Below are positions 29,101 to 41,100 of a stretch of 64,000 bases of DNA, one piece after another. Both the position numbers and the translations under genes were made by a program. Positions within the stretch are counted from its first letter, which is position 1. The number at the start of each line of letters is the position of its first letter. The DNA comes from Wuchereria bancrofti. Lineage: Eukaryota; Nematoda; Chromadorea; Rhabditida; Onchocercidae. The stretch spans positions 10,413,251 through 10,477,250 of the forward strand of contig SSBO01000003.1 in NCBI GenBank assembly GCA_005281725.1. Reading direction: 5' to 3'. The notes beneath the pieces are model-generated. The model saw only the letters and a program-made list of their open reading frames with translations, did no database searches and was not told the origin of the DNA.

Positions 29101-32100
29101 ACTTATTTCCAAAAAAAAAAAAAAAAAAAGCTTAGTATGTAGATAAATAAACATTTGAAAATTTGTAAACAATCAATTATGATACGTTAATATGTCCAGA
29201 ATATATGACAAAATTAAATTTGATTTCAATTTTAGGAAATTTAAAATTTAAGCTATTTAAAATTTCTGATTTACTTTTGTTATCATCGTCATATATGAGT
29301 TATTCTATCATATCCAAAAACAAACCTATAAATTACATCTATTATCATAATAAAACTATGTTATTAATACTTTTTTCATTTTTATTTTTTATTTTATTTT
29401 TGTAAAAATATTGGAAAATTTTAGAATTTTCCGAAATAAAAGAAAAAAATAATAAATAATATATGTAAAGCAACATAAAGAATAATAGAAATTACTAAGC
29501 AAAAGTATATTGGATTATTAAAATATATTTTCTTCCTTATAAAAAATGCATTATAAATAGATTAATCTTTTTAAAGATTTGAAAGTACATTGGAATATAA
29601 AAGTAAGATAGCAAAAAAAAAAATAAGAAAAGAAAATCCAATATGTTAGAATTATAAATTAAATTATTCTAAGCAATGCCATTTTTAATATATTGTAACG
29701 AAAAAAAAAAACACATATTTTCGATTATAAATTTAATTTAAAAGAAAAAAAAAGTTAGAAAAAAACTAGAAAAAAAAAAGAAAACTGCCTAAGATTTTTA
29801 CTTTAAAGAGGAAAAAATAGTAAAAAAAAAAGAAATTGTAATTATGATTATAAATATTAATTTTACGATTGATTTATTTTATATTACGATTACAAATTAC
29901 GATTAATTTATTAAATTGAATAGGTGTATTTCAACTATCATTAATTACATTATGAACTTACTTTTTCTTTTGTAAGAATTAAGATATGCATGCATATTGC
30001 ATATGTATCGTTTTATAGAAATCACGATAATTATAGAAATCACGATAATACATGCATCTATATTCTACATATCACTATAAAAATCACGATAATGTGCATT
30101 TATCAATATTTCTATTTGTATTTCATTTACAATAAATACATCTATATCCTACATATCACTATAAAAATCACGATAATGTGCATTTATTTCATTTACAATA
30201 AATACATCTATATTCTACAAAAAATCACGATAATGCATATTTATTAAAAACCACTATAATGCATAGTTATCTATATTTTATATTCATTTATATCACATAT
30301 AACTATTTTATATAATCTGAATACCCTGATAGCTACCTATATTTTCATTGTAAATCCTTAGAATATCATTATTTTACGTCCCCAATATAATCACTATCAC
30401 CTGTTATGGTTATTTTACGTCCCCAATATAATCACTATCACCTGTTATGGTTATTTTACGTCCCCAATATAATCACTATCACCTGTTATGGTTATTTTAC
30501 GTCCCCAATATAATCACTATCACCTGTTATGGTTATTTTACGTCCCAATATAATCACTATCACCTGTTATGGTTATTTTACGTCCCCAATATAATCACTA
30601 TCACCTGTTATGGTTATTTTACGTCCCAATATAATCACTATCACCTGTTATGGTTATTTTACGTCCCCAATGTAATCACTATCACCTGTTATGGTTATTT
30701 TACGTCCCCAATGTAATCACTATCATCTGCTATCGTTATTTTACGTCCCCAATGTAATCACTATCATCTGTTATCGTTATCTTACGTCCCCAATATAATC
30801 ACTATCACCTGTTATGGTTATTTTACGTCCCCAATATAATCACTATCATCTGCTATCGTTATTTTACGTCCCCAATGTAATCACTATCATCTGTTATCGT
30901 TATCTTACGTCCCCAATATAATCACTATCACCTGTTATGGTTATTTTACGTCCCCAATATAATCACTATCATCTGCTATCGTTATTTTACGTCCCCAATG
31001 TAATCACTATCATCTGTTATCGTTATCTTACGTCCCCAATATAATCACTATCACCTGTTATGGTTATTTTACGTCCCCAATATAATCACTATCATCTGCT
31101 ATCGTTATTTTACGTCCCCAATGTAATCACTATCATCTGTTATCGTTATCTTACGTCCCCAATATAATCACTATCACCTGTTATGGTTATTTTACGTCCC
31201 CAATATAATCACTATCATCTGTTATCGTTATTTTACGCATGCATATCTCTGCATATTTCTGTTATGCGTGTTTGCATGCATGCCTGCATGATAAGCAATT
31301 ATTATTATTATTGTAAAAGAATTGAAATAATTTTTAATGTTAATCATCTCTATTATGCGTGTTTGCATGCATACCAACAATGATAAGCAATTATGATTGG
31401 CCCTAAATTGTAAAAAAATTGAAATAATTTTTTTCTTTCATTCTTTTCCTTTTTTTTTTTTCCTCTTCATAAAGATGAAATTAATATTGAAAGACAAACC
31501 AGGCAAAATTTCGGATTGCTGTTGTTCCTGTCCTGTTGACATTACTGCTTACGGAAATAGTAATAATAATGATAATAGCAGTAGTAATAACAATAATAAT
31601 AAAGTGATGAAAATGAAATGATATTAACTTTGAGAGATGAATCGTTTTACTGATTGATAATCAATCAAATTATGTATATAAGCTCCCCCTTCTTCTTTCT
31701 TTTGTTCTTTGTTTTTTTGTTTCTAAAATTTAAATCACAAAATATTTCAACTATTTATATTTTTAAACATATTTCATCTGATCAAAAAGCACTGGAAAGA
31801 AGATGTAATCAAAATTTTCAGATCATACATAGGGAATTCCTGTTGTTTTGCTATTTCTTTGCTTACTTCATATATTTTATAAATTATTATGTCTTCTTAT
31901 TTTCCCTCTCTCTCTCCCTCTTTCTTTATCTCCTTCTTTCTTTGTTTCTCTCTCTCCCTTCTTTTGCTTTTTTTTCACATTTTTATGTTAAATTTTGTTT
32001 AGCACTGTAATTATTATTATACTAAAATTTCTTAAATAAAAAAAAGAAAAAATTTTTTTCATATTTTTCCTCTCTCTCTTTTCCTTTCTTTTTCTTCCCT

Positions 32101-35100
32101 TTTCTCCCTTTCTCTTTCATTGTTTTTTTTTCCCTTTCTTTTCTTCATTCTAGAAAAGAGAAAAATAAACTTTTCCTAGTTGCAAAACTTGTGATAATCA
32201 TTCAATTTTAATAACTCTTTTATTCTTTCTTAGATAACAACAACAACAGCAACATTCCCTCTCTCTCTCTCCCTCTCTCTCTAAACACATTCTTTTCATT
32301 TTCTTTTATTGATGATTGCTTATTCAAATTATCACACTATTATATCTTTTTTTGTCTCTCTCTCCCTCTCTTTCTCTCTCTCTCTCTCACATGATCACCC
32401 TTTTTTATCCTTTCTTTCCCTCTATTTTAAATTTAACTCTTTTTTATTTTTGAATGAATTCAATTCATAAAGAATAAAAGGAGAACAATACTTTCATCTT
32501 TGACAAAGAAAAAGAGGAAGAGAGGGATAGAGACAAAGAGAAAGAGAGGGAGGAAAATGAAGAATACTTGAAAGTTTGATAAATTGTTAAGTAATGTGTT
32601 TGAAATAATAATTAACAAATGTAAACAAGTGTATGAAATATTTTTCAAGTATGCTTTTTATTTCTTCCAATTTTTTTTTATTTCTCTTTTTTTTCTCTCT
32701 CTCTCTCTTTCTGTTTCTTTTTTTTTCTCTCTCTCTTGGATTATTTGTGTTCAAGGCAAAAAGAAAAAAAAAGCTAGAAAATTAAAAAAAGTATCACTGA
32801 AATTTGAAATATGAATAAAGCATTTTAAAATTAAGATTGAAATTTTAATCTTTTCAAATATAATAGTAAAATAAATAAGGAAATGAAAGGAGAAATTTCA
32901 AAAATTTTTATATATATTTTTCAAAGTTAAGACTTTTAGTGAAATTTCTTAAAATAATAACTTTTCACTATCACTTTGATACAATTTTTAAATTGAATAC
33001 TTTACATTTAATAATCTTTGAGCTCATTTCCTTGTTTATTCTTAGGACTTTATTATTATTCATTTTCATTATCAAATTTATGATTAATTAATTATTCATA
33101 ATTTACATATCTAATTGCCTTAAAAACTCCTATGATATTATCATAAAATAATGCAAATGATTCTAACAGTTACATTTCCAACAATAACAAACAACAACAA
33201 TAATAATAACAACAACGACAATAACAACATCAACAGTAACAACGACGATAATAACAACGACAACAACAATAATAACAAAAACAATAATAACAACAACAAA
33301 CAATAACAACGATAATAACAACAGCAACGATAACAACAACAATAGCAAAAACAAACAACAACAACAACAATAATAACAAAAATAATAATAACAACAACAA
33401 CGACAATTTTTTTGCTTCTTTTCTGCTTATTTTTATTCTAGCAAGGAAATAAATATAAGTGAAAAACATTGCGATTATTTTGATGCAAACCGTTTCATTT
33501 TTCATCTGACATCATTTTCTTTTGCTAATAATATCATTAGTCAAATGCTAGTCAATAAAATATAAAATCAACATCAAAATTAAAATTCTATATAGCTGAC
33601 AAGTATTTCTGTTGTTGTTATTTTCATTGTTGCAAGACATCACAAGTGATTAATTAATGAATTTTTTGAAATAATAATATGAGTATGATCCAATTTACCA
33701 TCATAATAAATCGATATAAGTGAGGGGAAATTGTAATTAATGAAATTAAATTTCAAATTATATTATAAATGTAAATATAAATGTGAATGTAGATATAAGT
33801 GTAAACATAAATGTAAATAAATATAAATAAATAAAATATATTTGTATCAATTATTTCTTTCATGGATTAATTTATGTAACATTGAAAAAAAATCTGCAAT
33901 TAACAAATTGTAAGTGAAATTTTAAAATTTCAAGCGAGAGAGAAAAACGAGAGAGAGAGGGAGAGAGCAACTATAGCATAATTGATTGATTCAAAAAACT
34001 ATATTTGCTATCAGATTTGATCAAATACAGTAATAAGAAGAGTGATAATGAACTAATCAACTTATCATTGTGTCCTATAAAAATGTTATTGAAAATAACG
34101 GTAGTTAGTGATAAAAAAATTTCAATTTCTATGTTTGTTTCATCAAAATTGATAACAGTAGCAATAGTAGTAATACTAATAAATTTATTTAAATAAATAC
34201 CCTTTTAGTTTTTTTCATTAACTTATTTGGTTGGAATTGAAATAATTTTAACAAAAACAAATAAACAAAAAAAAGGTATTTCAAAAAAGTTAATAATAAT
34301 AACAAATTTGTTTAAATAAATACCGTTTTATTTTTTTTTTGTTAACTTATTAATAACTACTTATTTCGTTGGAATTAAAATAATTTTAACGAAGAAAGCA
34401 AAAAAAAATATAATAAAATAAAAGCATTTTAAGAAAGAGAAATATAAATTTTCTATTTAACATTATCCAAGATATTATTTACCAGAAAATACACATCTAA
34501 ATAAGCATACAGGTTTGTTTGTTTATTTGTTGATTTACGTAATCCATCAAAAAGTATTATTTTTACTCTTTGTTGGCAATTTATTTAAAATAATTGTTAT
34601 TTGCTATGTGCAAAAACACTTTAAAATTATGAAAAGATAAATATTTACGATAGATTAGGCCTGACTTAATATTACTTTTGGATAATCTATGATGCATTCT
34701 GTTAAGAAAGGCATAACTGGAAGTTATTGTTGACAAACTTTTAATTCATGTAAACATGAATAAACAAAAGTGGAAAAAATTTTTCCAGTTCAAGAATTGC
34801 TCAATTCTTTAAATTTATAGTTGAAGAAAGTAACAATTATATTCTTGTAATAATAATGACAAATAATAATCATAATAACGATAATAATAATAAAGTAACA
34901 ATAATAAAATTATAATTATGATAATAAAAAATTCGATTTTTAAGTAAAAGCAATATGGACGAAAAATTTTCAATTTTTTTAATTTATAAGTTTTTCATCA
35001 AAGATTATTAAAGGAAAATTGATTATTAAAACTAAAAAAAAAAGAGAAAAAAGAAAACTAATCTTTTTATATACGACAAAAAAAATTTTTTCTTTTTTTT

Positions 35101-38100
35101 AAGTATAAATGAGAATTAAGCATTAAGAAAAAAATTTACAAGTTTGCTTTTGAATTTGATAAATATTTCAAAATTATGAAATTACTAATAAGAAAGAAAG
35201 ATTAAATCTATAAAGTTAATATAAGTATAATCTAATGAAAAGTTAAGATAAAAAGAACTTTTACATTTTTTTTTTTTAGATTTAGAGTATAAAACTTAAG
35301 CATAACTTATAGATTTAATTTAATTTAAATAAAGCATAGCTAGATTTAATGTAAACATAAGTTATTGATGAATTTTGTGGCATAATTTATAATCTGTTAG
35401 CTTTATAATATAAGATTTTTTTTGAAAAAGTTCAATGGTTTAGATAAGAAAATGTTTAGAAATAGCTTAAAATAAATAAATGTTAACTTTGAATGGATGA
35501 TAATCTAAAAGTAAATAGCCCAAATATTTTTATTATTATTTTATTTTTAAATATTTTTATTATTATTTTATTTTTACATTTCCTTTTTCGTATTATTTGT
35601 TTGCTATTTATTATAATTATTTAATTATTAATGCAATCATTTGCTTCATATAATACTAAATAAATATTTTATTTGCATTTTTTTTTCTTTTCCAAGTCAA
35701 TTTTCATATCAATCGAGTAAATAAATACATAAACAAATATCATAGCATGCATAATTTAAAAATTTTAAAAATGAAATAGGAAAATTTAAAAAAAAAAAAG
35801 AAGTAAAATAAACGAATACTTACCTTCTATTCCGGTTTTTAACTTCCATTCCATGTCACGAATTAATGAATCAATTTGATCACAGCCAAGGCGTTCTTTT
35901 TGCTTACAAAAATTATTATTAAATTAAAAGAACAATGAATTGTTATTTTATTTAAAATAATATGAAAATATAAAATTTTATTTATTTCGTCTTTTTTTTT
36001 TTTTAAAAAGCAATGATAAAAAAAATTGCTTATAAATAAAATTATTGTATTTTCTTTTACAATTTACTTGAGTGAAAAATTCAAAAAAAAAGAATACATT
36101 TAATAAAAATGAAAATTGATTTCATAAATATTTCCTATGTTTTGTGATGTTTAGAATTGAAAAGAAAAAAATAAGATTTAATAAAATTAAAAATTTACTT
36201 CATAAATATTTCCCATGCTTTGTGGTGCTGGTAAATTACGAAGTTGTGATTGTTGAAATTGATTTGCGATACGTTGCGTTTTTGTTAAACCTATAATTTG
36301 CTTTTGCAGTAAAATTCGAAATCGTTTTATTTGAAAAAAAAAGAAAATATTAAAATTTTTATCTTTCTAATGTAATCATTTTTTAATTTTTGCTATCTAA
36401 CATATACTTATCGAATATCAAACATTTAATTTTCATTTTATTTTTAATCAATTATTGTTTGTTTTTTGAACTATTTTAAGTAATCAATTGAAATACTAGC
36501 CATAAATTTTTCTTTTTTTTGCAAAATAAAAATGTTAAAATTACATTTTATAAAAGATAAAATTAAAATTTTCGAAAGCTGAAAAAGCTAAGAATAATTG
36601 TATGTGCAATTATATTATAATTATAATATAAAAAACAAATAAAAAATTTTTAATTTTACTTTTAACATTTTTTTTTTTTTAAATTTTTTATTATCCTTTT
36701 TATTTCAAAATAATTACTTAAACGTACTAAAATATATTTACTATAACTAATCAACAAGTTTAGTTATTGAGAAAAAAAAGAGAAAATAGAAAATGGCAAA
36801 TGAAAAAAAAAGAAAAATACTTTGATCTCGAAGTTCCTTAATAAATTGATAAGATTTATTGATATTACTATTTGGTTGATATCGTTGATAATTACTGTTA
36901 ACAGTCTGATAAAAATCATCTCGTGGTGAATCCATTACTGTATAAGCAGGTGTTTGTGTTGCATATGCTCGAATATACGATTTCGGATCGATAATATATG
37001 GTATTTCATTTGGTATCGTTCCATTGTTGCTTAAATTAAAATAAATTTAACATATTTTATAAATGAATAGCAAAAATTTAATTTTTTTCATTCAAATGTA
37101 AATTTCATTTTTTATAAATTTTAATTTACTTATTAAAGAAGTTATCATATTAATGAAAAAGTATCAAATATTAAGGATAATAAACATTGATATAAGAAAG
37201 AGAAGTTATGAAAATATTAAATTTAAATGTGAATTAGTTATGTTTACAAATTTAGGAGTTTTATTGAACGTTTACGTAAAAAAACATATCTTTCACGTGA
37301 AGGTGTTATCATTTATAAATGTTTACGTGAAAAAACCGTACCTTCATTGCTTTTCAAGGATAAAACTATGATTAATAAATTCATAATTATTTTATTGATA
37401 TTAAAATAATTTATAATATTGTCTAAAATGATTATTTCATAAAAATAAGTAAACAGAAGTGAAACTTTAATCGTATTTGCTTACATTATAATATACAAAT
37501 TAATTATCTATAATTTATAAAAATAAAAAAGTAAAAAAAATTTGAAATTAAATGAAGTAGAAAAATTTTTTATTATTTTTTTTCTCTTTTCTCATTTAAT
37601 TTTCTAAATTTAAGCTAACCATTACAATTTTAGCTTAAAATATGTTATCAAATATAAATGTAATGTTAAAAAATTTTAAATCCATTACGATGCAATACTT
37701 TTAACGTAAAATATTTATTTTAAACGTACGTGAAACTAATGTATAGCGTTAACATATCATTTAATTTATGACGAATTAGTAAAATAATGATTAATGGAGC
37801 GTATGTTATAAGGAAATAATTTGATTAAATTTTGAAAATAAATAAATTACTGAAAATTAATGATTACAAATAAGTTATCGGTTTTATCGATTAGGTGATT
37901 TATTGATTGATTAACCGATTGATCGATAAAAATTATGTACATTTTGATAATTTTCATAAATTTACAAATGTGCGAATGCATATGATAATAAACACAATTT
38001 AATTTAAAATAAAAATCTTTACCTTTGATATTGAGTGGAAGAATATTGTTGTTGTTGCTGTTGATCGCTGTGATAAGATGAGAATGGCGCAGTTTGTGAT

Positions 38101-41100
38101 TGTTGATGATAATTTTGATAAGATGAAAATGGTGCAGTTTGTGATGGATGCTGATTATTGTGATAAGATGAAAATGGCGCAGTTTGTGATTGTTGATGAT
38201 AACCTTGATGAGATGAAAATGGCGCAGTTTGTGATTGTTGCTGATTTTTGTGATAAGTTGAAAGTGGCGCAGTTTGTGATTGTTGCTGATAACTGTGATA
38301 AGATGAAAATGGCATTGTTTGTGATTGCTGTTGAAATGATGACCGTTCAGTATGTGATGTGTTACTTAGCTGAAAGAATAAAATAATTAAATAATTACAA
38401 AAATAATTGGAAATGTTTTTTATTAAAAAATTAAAAGATTAGATAAATATTTAGGAAATAATTTGCAAAAATTTAATTTGCGAGAAAAAAAAACTAAATC
38501 AAAAAAAAAAATTATTATTGCTTTTTTTTTCGCTACCTAATAATTTTCACAAAATTATTCGATTTAACTTCAAATTAATTTAAAAAAAAAGAGGGAAAAA
38601 GATGGAAGGAAGAAAGAAAAGAAGAAATATTTAGTAATGTCTAATGTTTTTTTAAATTTAACTGAAATAATTTAATTTTGTTAAGCGATGAAATCGTTAA
38701 AATATTTTAAATCTAGGAATCTAAGAATTATGATTATAAATATTCAATCAGCAAATTATATTAATTTTATTTTATCTATAAATTATATGAAAAAGCTCTG
38801 TTCAAAAAATCATTGATAGAATTTTTTCTTTTTTTTTTTATTTAAATTATCATTCATTATAAAAATTTCAATACAAAACATGAATAAAAAGAAAACAATG
38901 TTTGTTCTAAAAAGGAAGATAATTTTGATAATTTAAAAAACTAAATTTTAATTATTGTTGTATTTTTATTATTTAAAGAAAGGACTTTGTCAATATTATA
39001 TTTTGCATCATGTATTTAAAAAAGAATACACATATTATTTTATATTATAATGAATTATTTTTGCATTTTTATTTATTTATTTTTTTTTTTTGTTTTGAAA
39101 TGAAATAAATTGTCATTTATTTTCTTAAACAACAAAATGTTAGAATGATAATAATAGTTAGTGATAAGAAAGAATGTTATGTTCTAACTAACATACAAAC
39201 ACTAACAAATGACTACTTGCTTAACTGATAACGTAAGTGTAATAATTTAAAAATTTTACAGAGCATTTTGCTCAGTTTATTGAAAGTAATCAAAAGAAAG
39301 CAAATTTTAATTATCAAAATATCAAGCAAAAATTTATTTCATTTTGTATATATTTTCATTAGTATAGCAAAATTTTACATATTTAAAATAAAAATATTCT
39401 TTCTTTAAATTTTTAAAAAATTTTTCTTCTATTAATTTGTTATAGCAAAATTTTACATATTTAAAATAAAAATATTCTTTCTTTAAATTTTCAAAAAATT
39501 TTTTTTCTATTAATTTGTATTTAAATAAATAAAAAAATTAAAATTATAATTATTGGGAAAAAATATTAGTATAGGAAATATTAATAAAGGAAGAAAAATT
39601 TTTTATTATTTACAAATAGAAGCATAGTAGTAAGAATGCTCAAGTATATACCTGACTTTATAATTAAACAAATATTTTTTTCTCTTAAATTTTCTTAAAA
39701 TTTCTCATTTACAAATTTGTATTTAAACAAAAAAAATCGAATTTATAATTATTACGAAAAAAATATTAATATAGGAGAAAAAAATTTATTTATTATTTAA
39801 ATAGAACTTACAGCATAATAGTAATGAGTAATACTAAGAATGCTTAAGTAATTTAATGCTTAAAAAATTTAGAAAAGCTTTAGCTTTTAAAAATTAATGA
39901 AAGCTTATAATTTCTGAAAAATTGAAGCAGACTTTACTGTCAGGAAGTAGAAGCTGAAATTGAGGCTTAAAATTTGTAAAAAAAAAAAAAAGTTGAAGTG
40001 TTTAAAGTTAGAGAAGATAATCTGGTGATAAAGTACACAAGATGGATGATTGTTTATAAAGAAAAAAAAATAAAATATTTATTTTTCAACATGTGCATGC
40101 ACTTTTAAATTATAAAAAAATTATTTTTATTCAAAAATTAGTTATTTCAAAAAAAAAAAAAAAGAAACAAAAAGGAAATAAATTAAACGAATAATTAATT
40201 TATTTTATTTTTAACTGGCGAAAAAAACAAAGTAAAACAAAGGAAAAAATGATGAATTTCATTTCATTAAGCAAATAATTTTTTTTTATCAGTGAAAATA
40301 ATATGAATAAATAAATGCTAATGCAAAAATTATGCATTAATAATTTAATTCATTTGTTTTCTTATAATTAGCAAATCAATTAATGAATTAATTTATTGAT
40401 CAGATCAGTAATACCTAATTAATTAATAAGTCAAAAATTATGTTGAAGATTCAACGAAATAATTAATTAATTAATGAGTTGAGAATTAAATTGAGAATTC
40501 AACGAAATACAGAATAATGTAATAATTTAATGCAGCAATTAATTTTGAATATTTTTTAATTTGAAAAATTTTTTTTTTAATTTAACAAAAGAAAGATTAT
40601 AATTTAATCTGTTCATAAAGATAAATAATATTTAACAAACCGCATCGGAGTGTCGATGAACGTTCCCGATCGGCATAGACTCACGGGTATCATTGGACGA
40701 AGCATAAAACTGGAAATAAAAATTATTTATTTAAAATAAAATTTTGAAATTAAAAAAAAAAACCAATCAAAAAGTGTAACAAATGAATTAATGAAATTTT
40801 AATTCTTCGATGGAAATAATTCCTATCATGCATTAATGCTCACTAAAAAAAAAAAAAAATGAAAAATAAAAATGATAGTATTGAAATCATAAAAATTTTG
40901 TTAATAAATCATTCATTAAATGGTATGAATTAAATTTCTTTCTATAAATTAAATTTTTGTTTTTTTATAAATTTAACATTTTATAATTATGCAAATTAAT
41001 TATAAAAATACTTTTTTTTTTACTAAGCATAATGGTTTAAGTTTGATTGATTTAAATTGAAAAAAAAAAAATGAAAATAACTTACCGTCGTTCCGGTTTG

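Larger units (their letters stand above)
18432..35823 (-). other. 17.4-kb zyxin intron (between the pre-LIM exon and LIM1)
   Basis: This intron separates the short pre-LIM exon (35824-35902) from LIM1 (18262-18431). It holds trinucleotide repeats (20.06-20.4, 21.54-21.68, 27.29-27.36, 33.18-33.41 kb), polypyrimidine/polypurine tracts (22.2, 31.9-32.6 kb), the 41-bp minisatellite (30.37-31.24 kb) and one Cys-rich plus-strand ORF (31475-31621). I see no other convincing exon on either strand. Confidence 0.85.

Noticed and set aside
30447..30716. 89-codon plus-strand ORF and neighbours with peptide repeats (NHYHLLWLFYVPNIITITC)
   Set aside because: It is the translation of the 41-bp minisatellite; the unit has no stop in any frame and the frame rotates every copy.
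30368..31240. CRISPR-like regular repeat spacing
   Set aside because: Contiguous monomers with no unique spacers in eukaryotic intronic DNA; a minisatellite, not a CRISPR array.
31654..32010. 118-codon plus-strand ORF that looks multi-pass membrane
   Set aside because: Mostly a translation of CT-rich and poly-T DNA. A short stretch (SSDQKALERRCNQNFQIIH) looks better but has no splice borders.
33163..33505. Poly-Val/Leu minus-strand ORFs resembling membrane proteins
   Set aside because: Translation of AAC/AAT repeats.
38078..38386. 102-codon plus-strand ORF with repeated KMAQFVIVD-like units
   Set aside because: Antisense shadow of the zyxin 45-bp coding repeat.
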